Position numbers and translations under genes: made by a program
DNA from: Micromonospora echinospora
GTDB taxonomy: Bacteria; Actinomycetota; Actinomycetes; Mycobacteriales; Micromonosporaceae
Direction: 5' to 3'
Length of the DNA: 64,000 nt
Assembly: GCF_900091495.1 (NCBI RefSeq)
Contig: NZ_LT607413.1
Span: 310,001-374,000 of the forward strand
Notes under the pieces: generated by a model
What the model saw: only the letters and a program-made list of their open reading frames with translations
Database searches by the model: none
What the model was told of the DNA's origin: nothing
Shown here: positions 1 through 11,702 of the stretch, piece by piece
Numbering within the stretch: position 1 is the first letter of the stretch
Layout: every line of letters begins with the position of its first letter

Positions 1-175
1 CCAGCACCACCGCCGCGCCGAGCACCAGCAGCCCACCGACCAGCAACAACACGCTCCGACCGGAGTACGGCGGGGTCAGCCGGGGGTACGTGATCGGCGC
101 GGCGAGCAGCACGCCGAGCAGCACGTCCCCCAGCCGCCGCCGGCCACCGTCGATCCGCCGTCCGAGTATCCGCAC
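1..175 (-). CDS. Partial membrane protein, N-terminal part only
   Basis: An open minus-strand frame begins at a GTG at 175 and runs off the left edge without a stop. The visible N-terminus is Arg-rich (RILGRR, then GGRRR) and is followed by two hydrophobic stretches separated by a short loop (PRLTPPYSGR). This looks like the start of a polytopic membrane protein. It lies 56 bp downstream of the bioD stop on the same strand, so it could be the third gene of that transcript. No clear Shine-Dalgarno precedes the GTG. I do not recognise the family, and the start is a guess. Confidence 0.35.
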   Translation of the reverse strand, partial: MRILGRRIDGGRRRLGDVLLGVLLAAPITYPRLTPPYSGRSVLLLVGGLLVLGAAVVL

Positions 176-231
176 GCCCTCGGAGGCTACCCACCGGCAG
201 GACCGGTCGACACTGCCGAAAGTGGGTGGGG

Positions 232-957
232 TCAGATCTCCTCGGCCCAGGCCCGCCAGTCGTCGAGCACCCCGTACAGGGCCGGGGTGAGCCAGCCCGG
301 GGCGGACCGGCGGAACACCCCCGGATCCATCGCCCCGGCCCCGGTCGGCAGCGCCCCGAGCAACTTCGGCACCAGCTCGCCGAGGTTCGCCCAGTGCACC
401 AGCTCCGGCTCGGCCGGCCAGGCGCCGATCACCACCCCGGCCGGCACCGCCCGGCGGTCCAGCGCCTCCAGGGTGAGCGCGGTGTGGTTCAGGGTGCCCA
501 GCCCGGCCCGGGCCACCACCACCGCCGGCGCGCCGAGCGCCACGGCCAGGTCGGCGACGGTCCACGCCTCGCCGGAGGGGCGCAGCCCCATCGGGACGAG
601 CAACCCACCGGCCCCCTCGACGAGCACCAGGTCGTGCTTGTCCGCCTCCTCGCGGACCGCGTCGACGACGGTGTACAGCTCCAGCGGTTCCAGTTCCGCC
701 ACCCGGGCGGCGGTCAGCGGGGCGAGCGGATCGGGGAAGCTGGCCAGCGTCCGGCCGGTCAGCGGGGCGGCCAGCCGGGTCACGCTGTCGACGTCGGAGG
801 GCTCGCCGGTGGCCGTACCGGTCTGGCCGGGCTTGACCACCGCGACCCGCAGCCCGGCGGCCTGCGCGGCGGCGGTCACGGCCGCGGTCACCACCGTCTT
901 GCCGACCCCGGTGTCGGTGCCGGTGACCAGCACCGCCCCCTGCCACGGGGCGGTCAC
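232..957 (-). CDS. bioD: Dethiobiotin synthetase BioD
   Basis: 241 aa. BioD closes the ureido ring of dethiobiotin from 7,8-diaminopelargonate, CO2 and ATP in the cytosol, the penultimate step of biotin synthesis. The N-terminal P-loop reads GTDTGVGKT, typical of the family. VVKPGQTG and the [10 protein letters not shown] segment match the substrate and nucleotide-binding loops. The length fits the family. The GTG start at 957 overlaps the bioF stop in a GTGA, so the two are probably translationally coupled. No bioA lies in the window. Confidence 0.95.
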   Translation of the reverse strand: MTAPWQGAVLVTGTDTGVGKTVVTAAVTAAAQAAGLRVAVVKPGQTGTATGEPSDVDSVTRLAAPLTGRTLASFPDPLAPLTAARVAELEPLELYTVVDAVREEADKHDLVLVEGAGGLLVPMGLRPSGEAWTVADLAVALGAPAVVVARAGLGTLNHTALTLEALDRRAVPAGVVIGAWPAEPELVHWANLGELVPKLLGALPTGAGAMDPGVFRRSAPGWLTPALYGVLDDWRAWAEEI

Positions 958-2126
958 GCGGCCACCCCGTCCCGCAGCCCCCGCGCCCCCTCGGGCGCGC
1001 ACTCCACGACGACGTCCAGCGCCCGCGCGAAGTCGCCCCGGGGCACCCCCGCGTTGAGGGTCAGCCGCAGCCGGGACCGGGGATCGGGGGTGGACGGCGG
1101 ACGGAAGCAACCGACCGCCACCCCCCGGTCCCGGCACGCCTCGGCCCAGCCCGTGGCGGCCTCCGCGCCCGGTGCGGTCACCGACACCACCCCGGCGGTG
1201 GGCGTGGAGACGGTCAGGCCGGCGGCCCGCAGCCGGCGTACCGTCAGGGCGGCCCGGTCGACGAGTTCGGCGCGCAGGTCGTCCCGGGAGCGGGCCAGGT
1301 CGACGGCGGCCCGCACCCCGGCGGCCACCGCCGGCGGGAGCGCGGTGTCGAAGATGAAGGTCCGGCCGGTCTCCACCAGGTGCCGGACGAACGGGGCGGG
1401 GCCGGCCACCACCCCACCCACACCGCCGAGGGACTTCGAGAGGGTCGCGGTGACCACCACGTCCGGCGCTCCGGCGAGCCCGGCGGCGACCACCGCGCCG
1501 GCACCGGCCGGTCCGGTCACCCCGAGCGCGTGCGCGTCGTCGACGAGCAGCAGCGCGCCGAACCGACGGGCCACCTTGTGCAGCCGGGCGAGCGGGGCAA
1601 GGTCCCCGTCGACGGAGAAGACCGACTCGGTGACCACCACCGCCGGCCGACCGGGGGCAGCGGCGAGGGCGGCCTGCACGGCGGCCACGTCGGCATGCGG
1701 GGTGACCACGGTCTCCGCCCCGGAGATCCGGCAGCCGTCGATCAGGGAGGCGTGGTTGTGCGCGTCCGAGACCAGCAGGGTGCGGGGCTGGACGAGGGCC
1801 CGCAGCGCGCCGAGGTTGGCCAGGTAGCCGGAGGAGAAGACGAGGGCGCGTTCCGCGCCGAGCCAGTCGGCGAGGGCGTCCTCCAGGTCGTGGTGCACGT
1901 CGGTGGAGCCGCGCACCAGCCGGGAGCCGGTCGCGCCGAGCCCGTACGCCCGCAGGGCGGCCTCCGCGGCGGCGGTGACCTCGGGGTGGGTGGCGAGGCC
2001 GAGGTAGTCGTTGCCGGCCAGGTCGACCACGGTGTCGTCCGCGCCCCGGGGTCGCAGACGCCGGGTCAGCCCGGCCTTCGCCCGCAGCTCGGCACGGCGT
2101 TCGAGCGCCGCCAGCCAATCCGCCAC
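954..2126 (-). CDS. bioF: 8-amino-7-oxononanoate synthase BioF
   Basis: 390 aa. A PLP enzyme of the alpha-oxoamine synthase family that condenses pimeloyl-thioester with L-alanine to give 8-amino-7-oxononanoate. Visible signatures are [12 protein letters not shown] near the N-terminus, [10 protein letters not shown], the [12 protein letters not shown] substrate loop, [10 protein letters not shown], and the PLP lysine in TLSKSLGG. In-frame GTGs occur at 2144, 2132 and 2126. I chose 2126 because AGGGGAG sits five bases upstream of it; at 2132 the same motif would abut the start codon. It is first in bioF-bioD and diverges from bioB. A possible -10 (TAACTT on the minus strand, 2189-2194) is weak. 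Confidence 0.95.
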   Translation of the reverse strand: MADWLAALERRAELRAKAGLTRRLRPRGADDTVVDLAGNDYLGLATHPEVTAAAEAALRAYGLGATGSRLVRGSTDVHHDLEDALADWLGAERALVFSSGYLANLGALRALVQPRTLLVSDAHNHASLIDGCRISGAETVVTPHADVAAVQAALAAAPGRPAVVVTESVFSVDGDLAPLARLHKVARRFGALLLVDDAHALGVTGPAGAGAVVAAGLAGAPDVVVTATLSKSLGGVGGVVAGPAPFVRHLVETGRTFIFDTALPPAVAAGVRAAVDLARSRDDLRAELVDRAALTVRRLRAAGLTVSTPTAGVVSVTAPGAEAATGWAEACRDRGVAVGCFRPPSTPDPRSRLRLTLNAGVPRGDFARALDVVVECAPEGARGLRDGVAA

Positions 2127-2326
2127 CGTCACTCCCCTGCTCACCGCCCGACCTCGGCCGCCGCGCCCGGCGACCGTTCCGCCGGGCGAAGTTACCATCC
2201 GGACCCGAGCCACCGGCGTGGCGCGGCTCGGCCCCCGCCGGAGCGCCTCCCGGGCCCCCGCCGGGGGCGGCTCGGGGGCGGCTGGAGCCGGGAGAAGCAG
2301 GCACACGTCCCGCCCTCGCGGCCTTG

Positions 2327-2332
2327 TAGGGT
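2327..2332 (+). promoter_or_regulatory. -10 element of a probably leaderless bioB promoter
   Basis: TAGGGT ends 7 nt before the bioB ATG at 2340, and no Shine-Dalgarno lies in between. Transcription would start at or next to the A of ATG. No convincing -35 is visible. The divergent bioF-bioB spacer (2127-2339) is otherwise GC-rich, and I could not identify a biotin-repressor operator in it. Confidence 0.5.
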
Positions 2333-2339
2333 ACGAGCC

Positions 2340-3335
2340 ATGCCAGAGATCCTCGACCAGGCTCGGACCCAGGTGCTGGAGAACGGCGTCGGCCTCGACG
2401 AGGCCGGTGTCCTCGCCGTGCTGAACCTGCCCGACGAGCACCTGACCGCAGCGCTCCAGCTCGCCCACGAGGTGCGGATGCGCTGGTGCGGCCCGGAGGT
2501 CGAGGTGGAGGGCATCGTCTCGCTCAAGACCGGCGGCTGCCCGGAGGACTGCCACTTCTGCTCCCAGTCCGGTCTCTTCGCCTCGCCGGTCCGCTCGGTC
2601 TGGCTGGACATCCCGTCGCTGGTCGAGGCGGCGAAGCAGACCGCGGCCACCGGGGCGACCGAGTTCTGCATCGTGGCCGCCGTGCGCGGGCCGGACGCGA
2701 AGCTGATGAAGCAGATGCGTGAGGGCGTGGCCGCGATCCGGGCGGCGGTCGACATCCAGGTCGCCGCGTCGCTGGGCATGCTCAGCCAGGAACAGGTCGA
2801 CGAACTGGTCGACATGGGTGTGCACCGGTACAACCACAACCTGGAGACCTGCCGCTCCTACTTCCCGAACGTGGTCACCACGCACTCCTGGGAGGAGCGC
2901 TGGGAGACCCTGCGGATGGTCCGCGAGTCGGGCATGGAGGTCTGCTGCGGCGGCATCCTCGGCCTCGGCGAGACGGTCGAGCAGCGGGCCGAGTTCGCCG
3001 CGCAGCTCGCCGAACTGGACCCGCACGAGGTCCCGCTGAACTTCCTCAACCCCCGTCCCGGCACGCCACTCGGCGACCGGCCGGTGGTCGAGGGGAAGGA
3101 CGCGCTGCGGGCCATCGCCGCGTTCCGGCTGGCCATGCCGCGCACCATCCTCCGGTACGCCGGCGGACGCGAGCTCACCCTCGGCGACCTGGGCACCCGG
3201 GACGGTCTCCTCGGCGGCATCAACGCGGTGATCGTCGGCAACTACCTGACCACCCTGGGACGGCCGGCCACCGACGACCTCAAGCTGCTCGAGGACCTGA
3301 AGATGCCGGTCAAGGCGCTCTCCGCCACGCTGTGA
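2340..3335 (+). CDS. bioB: Biotin synthase BioB (radical SAM)
   Basis: 331 aa. Inserts sulfur into dethiobiotin to form biotin. The radical-SAM motif CPEDCHFC (C67, C71, C74) ligates the [4Fe-4S] cluster. [19 protein letters not shown] and [13 protein letters not shown] hold the usual residues around the [2Fe-2S] cluster and substrate pocket. [11 protein letters not shown] and RYAGGRE are further family hallmarks. The GTGA junction at its end couples it to the small Cys-rich gene that follows, a pairing known for the actinobacterial BioB/BsaP system. Confidence 0.97.
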   Translation: MPEILDQARTQVLENGVGLDEAGVLAVLNLPDEHLTAALQLAHEVRMRWCGPEVEVEGIVSLKTGGCPEDCHFCSQSGLFASPVRSVWLDIPSLVEAAKQTAATGATEFCIVAAVRGPDAKLMKQMREGVAAIRAAVDIQVAASLGMLSQEQVDELVDMGVHRYNHNLETCRSYFPNVVTTHSWEERWETLRMVRESGMEVCCGGILGLGETVEQRAEFAAQLAELDPHEVPLNFLNPRPGTPLGDRPVVEGKDALRAIAAFRLAMPRTILRYAGGRELTLGDLGTRDGLLGGINAVIVGNYLTTLGRPATDDLKLLEDLKMPVKALSATL

Positions 3336-3439
3336 CAGCGGGCGACGCGGTGACGGTGGGCGACGCGGTGACGGTGGGCGACGCTGCGACAGCGGGTGAC
3401 GCTGTGACGGTGGGCGACAGGATGACGGTGGGGGACGCG
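3332..3439 (+). repeat. 18-bp tandem repeat, six copies, at the 5' end of bsaP
   Basis: Six consecutive 18-bp units related to GTGACGGTGGGCGACGCG. Variant units carry AGCGGG or begin GCGACA or ATGACG. The array starts exactly at the GTG of bsaP and stays in frame, so copy-number changes alter only the length of the N-terminus. Confidence 0.9.
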
Positions 3440-3661
3440 GTGACGCGGACCGACGGCACGGCCCCGACCGGCCCGGCGAACGGCGGGTGGTGCGACCGGT
3501 GCGGTGAGCCCGCCGGGGCGAGAGTGCACGAGCCGTGCCGGGCCGCCCGCGCGCTCGAACCGCCCCGGTACTGCCCGTCCTGCCGGCGCCGGATGAAGGT
3601 GCAAGTGTTGCCGACCGGCTGGCGGGCGACCTGCGTCGAACACGGCGCGCTCACGAGCTGA
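3332..3661 (+). CDS. bsaP: Biotin synthase auxiliary protein BsaP with repetitive N-terminus
   Basis: 109 aa from the GTG overlapping the bioB stop; an internal ATG at 3422 would give 79 aa. The conserved part is the C-terminal half: C54-x2-C57, C69, a PPRYCPSC pair (C81, C84), then PTGWRATC (C101) and H104. This matches actinobacterial BsaP, a small protein reported to be needed for biotin synthase activity in these bacteria. Direct adjacency to bioB supports the assignment. The first 36 residues are a degenerate hexapeptide repeat (VTVGDA-like) encoded by 18-bp DNA repeats, so either the N-terminus expanded or the true start is M31. Confidence 0.8.
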   Translation: MTAGDAVTVGDAVTVGDAATAGDAVTVGDRMTVGDAVTRTDGTAPTGPANGGWCDRCGEPAGARVHEPCRAARALEPPRYCPSCRRRMKVQVLPTGWRATCVEHGALTS

Positions 3662-3968
3662 GCCCACCCGGGCCGGCGCTCCCCACCTCACCACACCGCC
3701 TCACCACACCGCCCCACGCCGCGCCGCGCCCTGTCCCAGTCCACCCCGCGCCACCGCGCCCCGGGCCACGCCGCGCGCCCTGCCCGACGCCACCCCGCGC
3801 CACCGCGCCCCGGGCCACGCCGCGCGCCCTGCCCGACGCCACCCGGCGCACTACGCCGCGCGCTGTCCCAGCCCACCCCGCGTCGCCCCGCCCGCCCCGC
3901 GCCGCGCGCACGCCCCCGGCCCCGCGTCGCCCGGGGCGTGCCGCCCCGCGCGCGGCACCCCGCCGGCA
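3662..3968. repeat. C-rich low-complexity spacer with a 49-bp tandem repeat
   Basis: No credible gene in this stretch. It is strongly C-rich on the plus strand. A 49-bp unit starting CCACCCCGCGCCACC recurs at 3741 and 3790, with a degenerate third copy from 3839. All frames stay open only because of base composition, and the translations are Pro/Arg/Ala runs without family character. Confidence 0.75.
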
Positions 3969-4013
3969 ATCTTGGACACTTACCGTCCAAATAGAACGGT
4001 AAGTGTCCAAGAT
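3969..4013. terminator. Perfect 18-bp hairpin, copy 1 of a pair
   Basis: ATCTTGGACACTTACCGT at 3969-3986 pairs perfectly with 3996-4013 across a 9-nt loop. It lies downstream of bsaP and 41 bp before the DUF559 gene. It could act as a terminator, although no U-tract follows. A sister hairpin lies at 5120-5166. Confidence 0.7.
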
Positions 4014-4041
4014 CCGGCGGCGTGGTCGGGTGAGGGGCAGT

Positions 4042-4047
4042 CAGACT
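4042..4047 (+). promoter_or_regulatory. Possible -10 of a leaderless promoter (DUF559 gene)
   Basis: CAGACT ends 7 nt before the ATG at 4055. There is no Shine-Dalgarno. Confidence 0.35.
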
Positions 4048-4054
4048 CGGCGGG

Positions 4055-5014
4055 ATGTACGCCGAGTTTCCCCGCGACGACGCGGCGGCCCTGGACTGGT
4101 TGACGTTCGAGCAGTCCGGCGTCCTCACCACGGCACAGGCGACCGGTCTCCTGACCGAGGGACTGGTGCGCAGCCGGGTCCGCACCGGGCGCTGGCGGTC
4201 GGTCTGTCGGGGCGTCCTGCTGACCGGCAACGGCCGGCTGACCCGTGACCAGCAGTTGTGGGTGGCGGTGCTGGTCGCCGGGGAGGGTGCCGTGCTGGCG
4301 GGGACCACGGCAGCCACCGAGGCGGGCGTCCGTGGGCTGCCCGGGGAACCACTGCACGTCCTGGTTCCCGCCGCGCGCCGGGCCGCCCGGACGACACTGC
4401 GCCGGCTGCCGATCGACATGCCGGCCGTACGCGTGCACCGCACCTCCGTGCTCCCGCCGGAGCACGTCCAGCTCGGCCGGCCGCCCCGCACCACCACCGC
4501 CCGTGCCCTGGTGGACGCGGCCGGCTGGGCACGCGACGAGGCGTACGCGCAGGAGGTGCTGGCCGCCGGTTGCCAGCAGCGCCGGGTGCTGCCCGAGGAA
4601 CTCCGGACGATGGTGAGCGCCCTGCCCCGGGCTCCCCGTCGGCAGCTCATCCGGCAGACGATCGAGGATCTCGCGGGCGGCGCGGAAGCACTCTCGGAGA
4701 TCGACTTCGTCCGCCTCGGCCGGCGGTACGGGCTGCCCCGGCCGGATCTCCAACGACGGCGCACCGACGCGGCGGGGCGAACCCGGTGGCTGGACGCGTA
4801 CTGGCCGGCGCACCGGCTGCACGTGGAAATCGACGGCGCGCACCACATGGACGTACGCCAGTGGGCGGCCGACATGCGACGACAGAACGATGTGTGGACG
4901 GCGGGTGACCGGATCCTGCGCTTCCCCGCCTGGCTGGTCCGCGCCCGCCCGGCGGAGGTCGCCGCCGACCTTCGCCGCGCCCTGACCGCCGCCGGCTGGC
5001 GCCCCGCCGCGTAG
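4055..5014 (+). CDS. DUF559 / Vsr-like endonuclease-fold protein
   Basis: 319 aa. The N-terminal part resembles the winged-helix region of AbiEi-type antitoxins: LTTAQATGLLTEGLVRSRVRTGRW, broken here as LTTAQATGLL followed by VRSRVRTGRWRSVCRGV. The C-terminal 90 residues look like the DUF559 PD-(D/E)XK fold: RWLDAYWPAHRLHVEIDG supplies the D and E-x-D residues, followed by HH, an Arg/Asn-rich RRQND helix and RILRFPAW. Such proteins are common as multiple paralogues in actinomycetes and mostly lack an assigned role. It stands alone between two related hairpins (3969-4013 and 5120-5166). Nuclease activity is inference. Confidence 0.75.
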   Translation: MYAEFPRDDAAALDWLTFEQSGVLTTAQATGLLTEGLVRSRVRTGRWRSVCRGVLLTGNGRLTRDQQLWVAVLVAGEGAVLAGTTAATEAGVRGLPGEPLHVLVPAARRAARTTLRRLPIDMPAVRVHRTSVLPPEHVQLGRPPRTTTARALVDAAGWARDEAYAQEVLAAGCQQRRVLPEELRTMVSALPRAPRRQLIRQTIEDLAGGAEALSEIDFVRLGRRYGLPRPDLQRRRTDAAGRTRWLDAYWPAHRLHVEIDGAHHMDVRQWAADMRRQNDVWTAGDRILRFPAWLVRARPAEVAADLRRALTAAGWRPAA

Positions 5015-5041
5015 AACGCCCCGAACCGCCACCGGCTGTCA

Positions 5042-5116
5042 CCCCCCCCCCCCGCCCCACCGTCCCCCGCCCACCGCCCACCGCCCACCGCCAAAAGCCG
5101 AGCGCCGAGCGCCGAA
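5042..5116. repeat. 12-C homopolymer followed by two short heptamer repeats
   Basis: Twelve consecutive C at 5042-5053. Then CCGCCCA repeats about three times (roughly 5069-5092), and GCCGAGC repeats about 2.4 times (roughly 5097-5116). The tract sits between the DUF559 gene and the second hairpin and has no coding potential. Confidence 0.8.
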
Positions 5117-5119
5117 ACG

Positions 5120-5166
5120 GATCTTGGACAGTTACCGTCTGGATACGACGGTAACTGTCCAAGATC
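5120..5166. terminator. Perfect 19-bp hairpin, copy 2 of a pair
   Basis: GATCTTGGACAGTTACCGT at 5120-5138 pairs perfectly with 5148-5166 across a 9-nt loop. It lies between the convergent DUF559 gene and cellulase gene, so it probably serves as a bidirectional terminator. Compared with the hairpin at 3969 it differs in the stem by a compensatory C-to-G / G-to-C pair. Confidence 0.75.
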
Positions 5167-5179
5167 AGTGAAGGGCGGG

Positions 5180-8566
<3,387 letters not shown>

Positions 8567-10135
8567 ATGGCTCTACGACTCGCCGACGGCACCGCCTGGT
8601 CCGAGACACTGGCCCGGGCCGTCCAGACCGCCCCCGAGGCGTTCGACCCCGCCGGCCCCGACGGCACCACCACGCTGCGCAACCTGATCGAGGGCGACTG
8701 GGCCTCGGCCGGCACGCCCAGCCCGGTGCGCACCCCGGTCGACAACACGGTCCTGGTCAACCTGCCCCGGCTGGACGCCGCCACGGCCCGCGCCGCCGTG
8801 GTCTCCGCCGCCGCCGCGCACCGCGACTGGGCCGAGACCCCCCTGGCCGAGCGGAAGGCCCGGGTCAACGAGGCGCTCGACGCGCTCGGCGCCCACCGCG
8901 ACCTGCTGGCCCTCCTGCTGGTCTGGGAGATCGGCAAGCCCTGGCGGCTGGCCTGCGCCGACGTGGACCGGGCGCTGGACGGCGTCCGCTGGTACGTCGA
9001 CGAGATCGACCGGATGCTCGCCGACGGGCGCGAGCCGCTCCCCGGCCCCGTCAGCAACATCGCCAGCTGGAACTACCCGATGAGCGTGCTGGTCCACGCC
9101 GAACTGGTCCAGCTCCTCGCCGGCAACGCGGTCATCGCCAAGACCCCCTCGCAGGGCGGCGCGGTCTGCCTGACCGTCGCCCACGCGCTGATGCGCCGCG
9201 CGGGACTGCCCACCACCCTCGTCTCCGGCGGTGGCGAGGAACTCTCCGAGGTGCTCGTCCGCGCCCCGGAGATCGGCGCGGTGGCCTTCGTCGGCGGGCG
9301 CTCCAACGGCGGGAAGGTCGCCGCCGCGCTGCTCGACTCCGACAAGCGCCACTTCATCGAGCAGGAGGGCCTCAACGCCTGGGGCATCTGGAACTTCTCC
9401 CAGTGGGACATGCTCGCCAAGCACCTGAAGAAGGGCTTCGAGTACGGCAAGCAGCGCTGCACCGCGTACCCCCGCTTCGTCGTACAGCGCGACCTGGTCG
9501 ACGAGTTCCTCGACATGTACCTGCCGGTGGTCCGCTCGGTGCGCTTCGGTCACCCGCTCGCCGTCGGCGACGACTGGACCGCCGGTGACCCCCTGCCCGA
9601 GCTGGACTTCGGCCCGCTGATCAGCTCGACCAAGGCCGACGAGCTGCGCCGCAAGGTCGACGAGGCGGTCCGGGGCGGCGCGGTCCCGCTCTACCGGGGC
9701 AAGCTCGACGGCGCGCCGTTCCTGACCGGACAGGACACCTCGGCGTACGTGGCCCCGTCGGTGCTGCTCGCCCCGCCCGGTCGGTCCCGGCTGATGCACG
9801 CCGAGCCCTTCGGCCCGGTCGACACGATCGTGGTCGTGGACACCACCGACGAGCTGCTCGCCGCGATGAACGCCTCCAACGGCGCGCTGGTCGCCAGCCT
9901 CGCCTGCGACGACGAGGAAGAGGCGGCGAAGCTGGCAGTGGACCTCCAGGCGTTCAAGGTCGGCATCAACAAGCCGCGTTCCCGGGGCGACCGGGATGAG
10001 CCCTTCGGCGGCCGGGGCGCTTCCTGGAAGGGCGCGTTCGTCGGTGGTGACCTGCTGGTGCAGGCGGTCACGGTCGGCGGCGACGGCCGCCTCTACGGCA
10101 ACTTCCCCGACTACAACAGCTACCCGGCGACCTGA
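8567..10135 (+). CDS. Aldehyde dehydrogenase family protein
   Basis: 522 aa. An NAD(P)-dependent aldehyde dehydrogenase fold, probably cytosolic. Visible signatures are the nucleotide-binding region (SNIASWNYPMSVLVHAE and AVIAKTPSQGG), a FVGGRSNGGK glycine loop, the general-base motif EQEGLN (E267) and the nucleophile in GKQRCTAYPR (C298). LMHAEPFGPV and INKPRSRGDRDEPFGG are also family-like. QEGLN and RCTAYPR depart from the usual ELGG and GQxC forms, so substrate specificity cannot be read. ATG 8567 has a GAGGAG six bases upstream. It appears monocistronic, with a hairpin just after the stop. Confidence 0.88.
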   Translation: MALRLADGTAWSETLARAVQTAPEAFDPAGPDGTTTLRNLIEGDWASAGTPSPVRTPVDNTVLVNLPRLDAATARAAVVSAAAAHRDWAETPLAERKARVNEALDALGAHRDLLALLLVWEIGKPWRLACADVDRALDGVRWYVDEIDRMLADGREPLPGPVSNIASWNYPMSVLVHAELVQLLAGNAVIAKTPSQGGAVCLTVAHALMRRAGLPTTLVSGGGEELSEVLVRAPEIGAVAFVGGRSNGGKVAAALLDSDKRHFIEQEGLNAWGIWNFSQWDMLAKHLKKGFEYGKQRCTAYPRFVVQRDLVDEFLDMYLPVVRSVRFGHPLAVGDDWTAGDPLPELDFGPLISSTKADELRRKVDEAVRGGAVPLYRGKLDGAPFLTGQDTSAYVAPSVLLAPPGRSRLMHAEPFGPVDTIVVVDTTDELLAAMNASNGALVASLACDDEEEAAKLAVDLQAFKVGINKPRSRGDRDEPFGGRGASWKGAFVGGDLLVQAVTVGGDGRLYGNFPDYNSYPAT

Positions 10136-10147
10136 CGGTCGGCACGC

Positions 10148-10176
10148 GGGGTCCGGTCGCCGGGCGGCCGGACCCC
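10148..10176 (+). terminator. Hairpin after the aldehyde dehydrogenase gene
   Basis: GGGGTCCGG (10148-10156) pairs with CCGGACCCC (10168-10176). It lies 12 nt after the stop and 8 nt before the -10 of the next gene. No U-tract follows, as is usual in these genomes. Confidence 0.6.
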
Positions 10177-10184
10177 ACCGGCGG

Positions 10185-10190
10185 TACGGT
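10185..10190 (+). promoter_or_regulatory. -10 element of a leaderless promoter (VOC gene)
   Basis: TACGGT ends 6 nt before the ATG at 10197. No Shine-Dalgarno is present. Confidence 0.55.
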
Positions 10191-10196
10191 CACCCC

Positions 10197-10607
10197 ATGG
10201 CCGCCATCGATCAGATCTCTCTCGGGGTGTCCGACTGCGAACGGGCGGGCCGGTTCTGGGCCGCCGCGCTGGGCTACGTACGCCGGCCACCGCGCTACCC
10301 GGGCGACGAGTGGATCGTGCTGGAGCCGCCTCCCGGCGCACCCGGCATGCCGATCGCGATGGATCTCAGCGAGAGTCCGGTCGCCGAGTTCCCCCGCATC
10401 CACCTGGACCTCATCGCCGGGGACCGTGACCTCGACGACGAGGTGGAGCGGCTCGTCGGGTGCGGCGCCCAACGGGTCGACTGGCCGCACTACCCGGCGG
10501 AACTCGAACCGGGCGCCGCACCGTACGTCGTGCTCGCCGACACCGAGGGCAACCGCTTCTGCGTCTCCGGCCAGGTGCCCCGAAGCGGGGAGCCGGAGGG
10601 ACGCTGA
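10197..10607 (+). CDS. VOC (glyoxalase/bleomycin-resistance fold) family protein
   Basis: 136 aa. Two beta-alpha-beta-beta-beta repeats typical of the vicinal oxygen chelate superfamily are visible. IDQISLGVSDCERAGRFW opens the first, HLDLIAGDRDLDDEVERL opens the second, and VLADTEGNRFCV closes it. Actinobacteria carry many such small proteins, some metal-dependent enzymes and others binding proteins, and nothing here fixes a substrate. It is a single gene, convergent with the ACT-GNAT gene 12 bp away. Confidence 0.8.
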   Translation: MAAIDQISLGVSDCERAGRFWAAALGYVRRPPRYPGDEWIVLEPPPGAPGMPIAMDLSESPVAEFPRIHLDLIAGDRDLDDEVERLVGCGAQRVDWPHYPAELEPGAAPYVVLADTEGNRFCVSGQVPRSGEPEGR

Positions 10608-10619
10608 CCCGCCGCGCGA

Positions 10620-11702
10620 TCAGGTGCGGGCCGGGCTGGGCCGGGGGTCGAGCGGCAGGGTGACCGTCACCACGGGGCCGTCCCGGTCCAGGCGCATCGG
10701 ACGGCCGAGCCGGTGCAGGGTCCGCAGCATCGGCGTGTTGCCGGTGTGCACGTGCAGCTCCAGCGCGGCGTACCCGGCCCGGTCGGCCCGGGCGACCAGC
10801 CGGCGCAGCAGCGCGCCGCCGAGACCACGGCGCTGCCGGTCGTCGGCGACCAGCAGCGCCGCCTCGGCCTGGTCTCCCTCGCCGAGCAGGTTCGCCATCG
10901 CGACCACCGACTCCGCCGAACCGGCAGGGTCGGTCTCGACGGCGACCAGGGTCGTACCCCGGGCCGGGTCGAGCAGCCGCCGCACCCGCTCCGGCGACGG
11001 TCGTCCCGCCCCGGAGAGGTAACGGCGGTGCAGGCTCCGCGCCGAGCACCGTTCGTGCAACGCCAGGACGGCGGGGAGGTCGTCCGGACCGGCCGGGCGT
11101 ACGACCACCTCGGAGCCGTCGGGGAGCACCAGGGTGACCTGCTCGGCGGCGCGCTGGACGACGGTGGCGGCCAGTTCGACCAGCGCCTGCGCCCGGGCGT
11201 ACTCGGCCGGGGTGAAGTCCGGCGCGACGCGGGCCAGGTCGAAGGACCCGCCGGCTCCGTCGCCGAGACGCATCCGGGTGCCGTCGACGCCGGCCGTCAC
11301 CGCGCCGCCGGCACCGGCCGGACCGGCCGCGACGACCGGCACCGGCCGCCAGGTCACCGTCTCCGCGCCGAGCAGGGCGCGCAGCGCCTCGCCGGTCGCG
11401 TCCGGGTCACGGACCAGCCGGGTGGCCAGCCCGAGCACCCGGGTCGGCTGGTCGACCAGGCCGCGCGCCTCGCTGCGGGCCACCCAGCAGTTGCGGCCCC
11501 GCCCCTTCTCGACGGCGGCGAGCAGGTCGGCCTCGCCGAGGGTCTCCGGCGCGTCGACGAGGAAGTCGTCCACCGCGCCGGCCTCGGTGGTGTGCACCTG
11601 CACGGCGAGGATGTTCACCCCACGCAGCGCGAGGCTGGCGGTGAGCACCGACAGGTAGCCGGGCCGGTCGTCCACGGTGGCCCGGATCCGCCACAGGGTC
11701 AC
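10620..11702 (-). CDS. ACT-domain / GNAT acetyltransferase fusion
   Basis: 360 aa. Residues 1-75 form an ACT-like regulatory domain (TLWRIRATVDDRPGYLSVLT and GVNILAVQVHTTE). A linker follows, and about residues 205-350 form a GNAT domain: VVVRPAGPDDLPAVLALHER, then LVADDRQRRGLGGALLRRLV, which holds the acetyl-CoA P-loop (RRGLGGAL). ACT domains usually bind amino acids, so ligand-controlled acetylation is likely by analogy, but the target is unknown. The GTG start at 11702 overlaps the stop of the upstream ACT gene in a GTGA, so the pair is one operon. Confidence 0.78.
   Translation of the reverse strand: MTLWRIRATVDDRPGYLSVLTASLALRGVNILAVQVHTTEAGAVDDFLVDAPETLGEADLLAAVEKGRGRNCWVARSEARGLVDQPTRVLGLATRLVRDPDATGEALRALLGAETVTWRPVPVVAAGPAGAGGAVTAGVDGTRMRLGDGAGGSFDLARVAPDFTPAEYARAQALVELAATVVQRAAEQVTLVLPDGSEVVVRPAGPDDLPAVLALHERCSARSLHRRYLSGAGRPSPERVRRLLDPARGTTLVAVETDPAGSAESVVAMANLLGEGDQAEAALLVADDRQRRGLGGALLRRLVARADRAGYAALELHVHTGNTPMLRTLHRLGRPMRLDRDGPVVTVTLPLDPRPSPART

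Noticed and set aside
226..1827. Long plus-strand open frame over bioD and bioF
   Set aside because: Antisense to well-recognised biotin genes, with low-complexity composition; a third-position GC artefact.
3662..4002. Pro/Arg-rich ORFs in the C-rich spacer after bsaP
   Set aside because: They arise from the 49-bp repeat and base composition; no start signal or domain.
4055..5014. DUF559 gene as part of a toxin-antitoxin or transposon unit
   Set aside because: There is no partner gene, transposase or target-site duplication nearby; the N-terminal similarity to AbiEi-type antitoxins alone is not enough.
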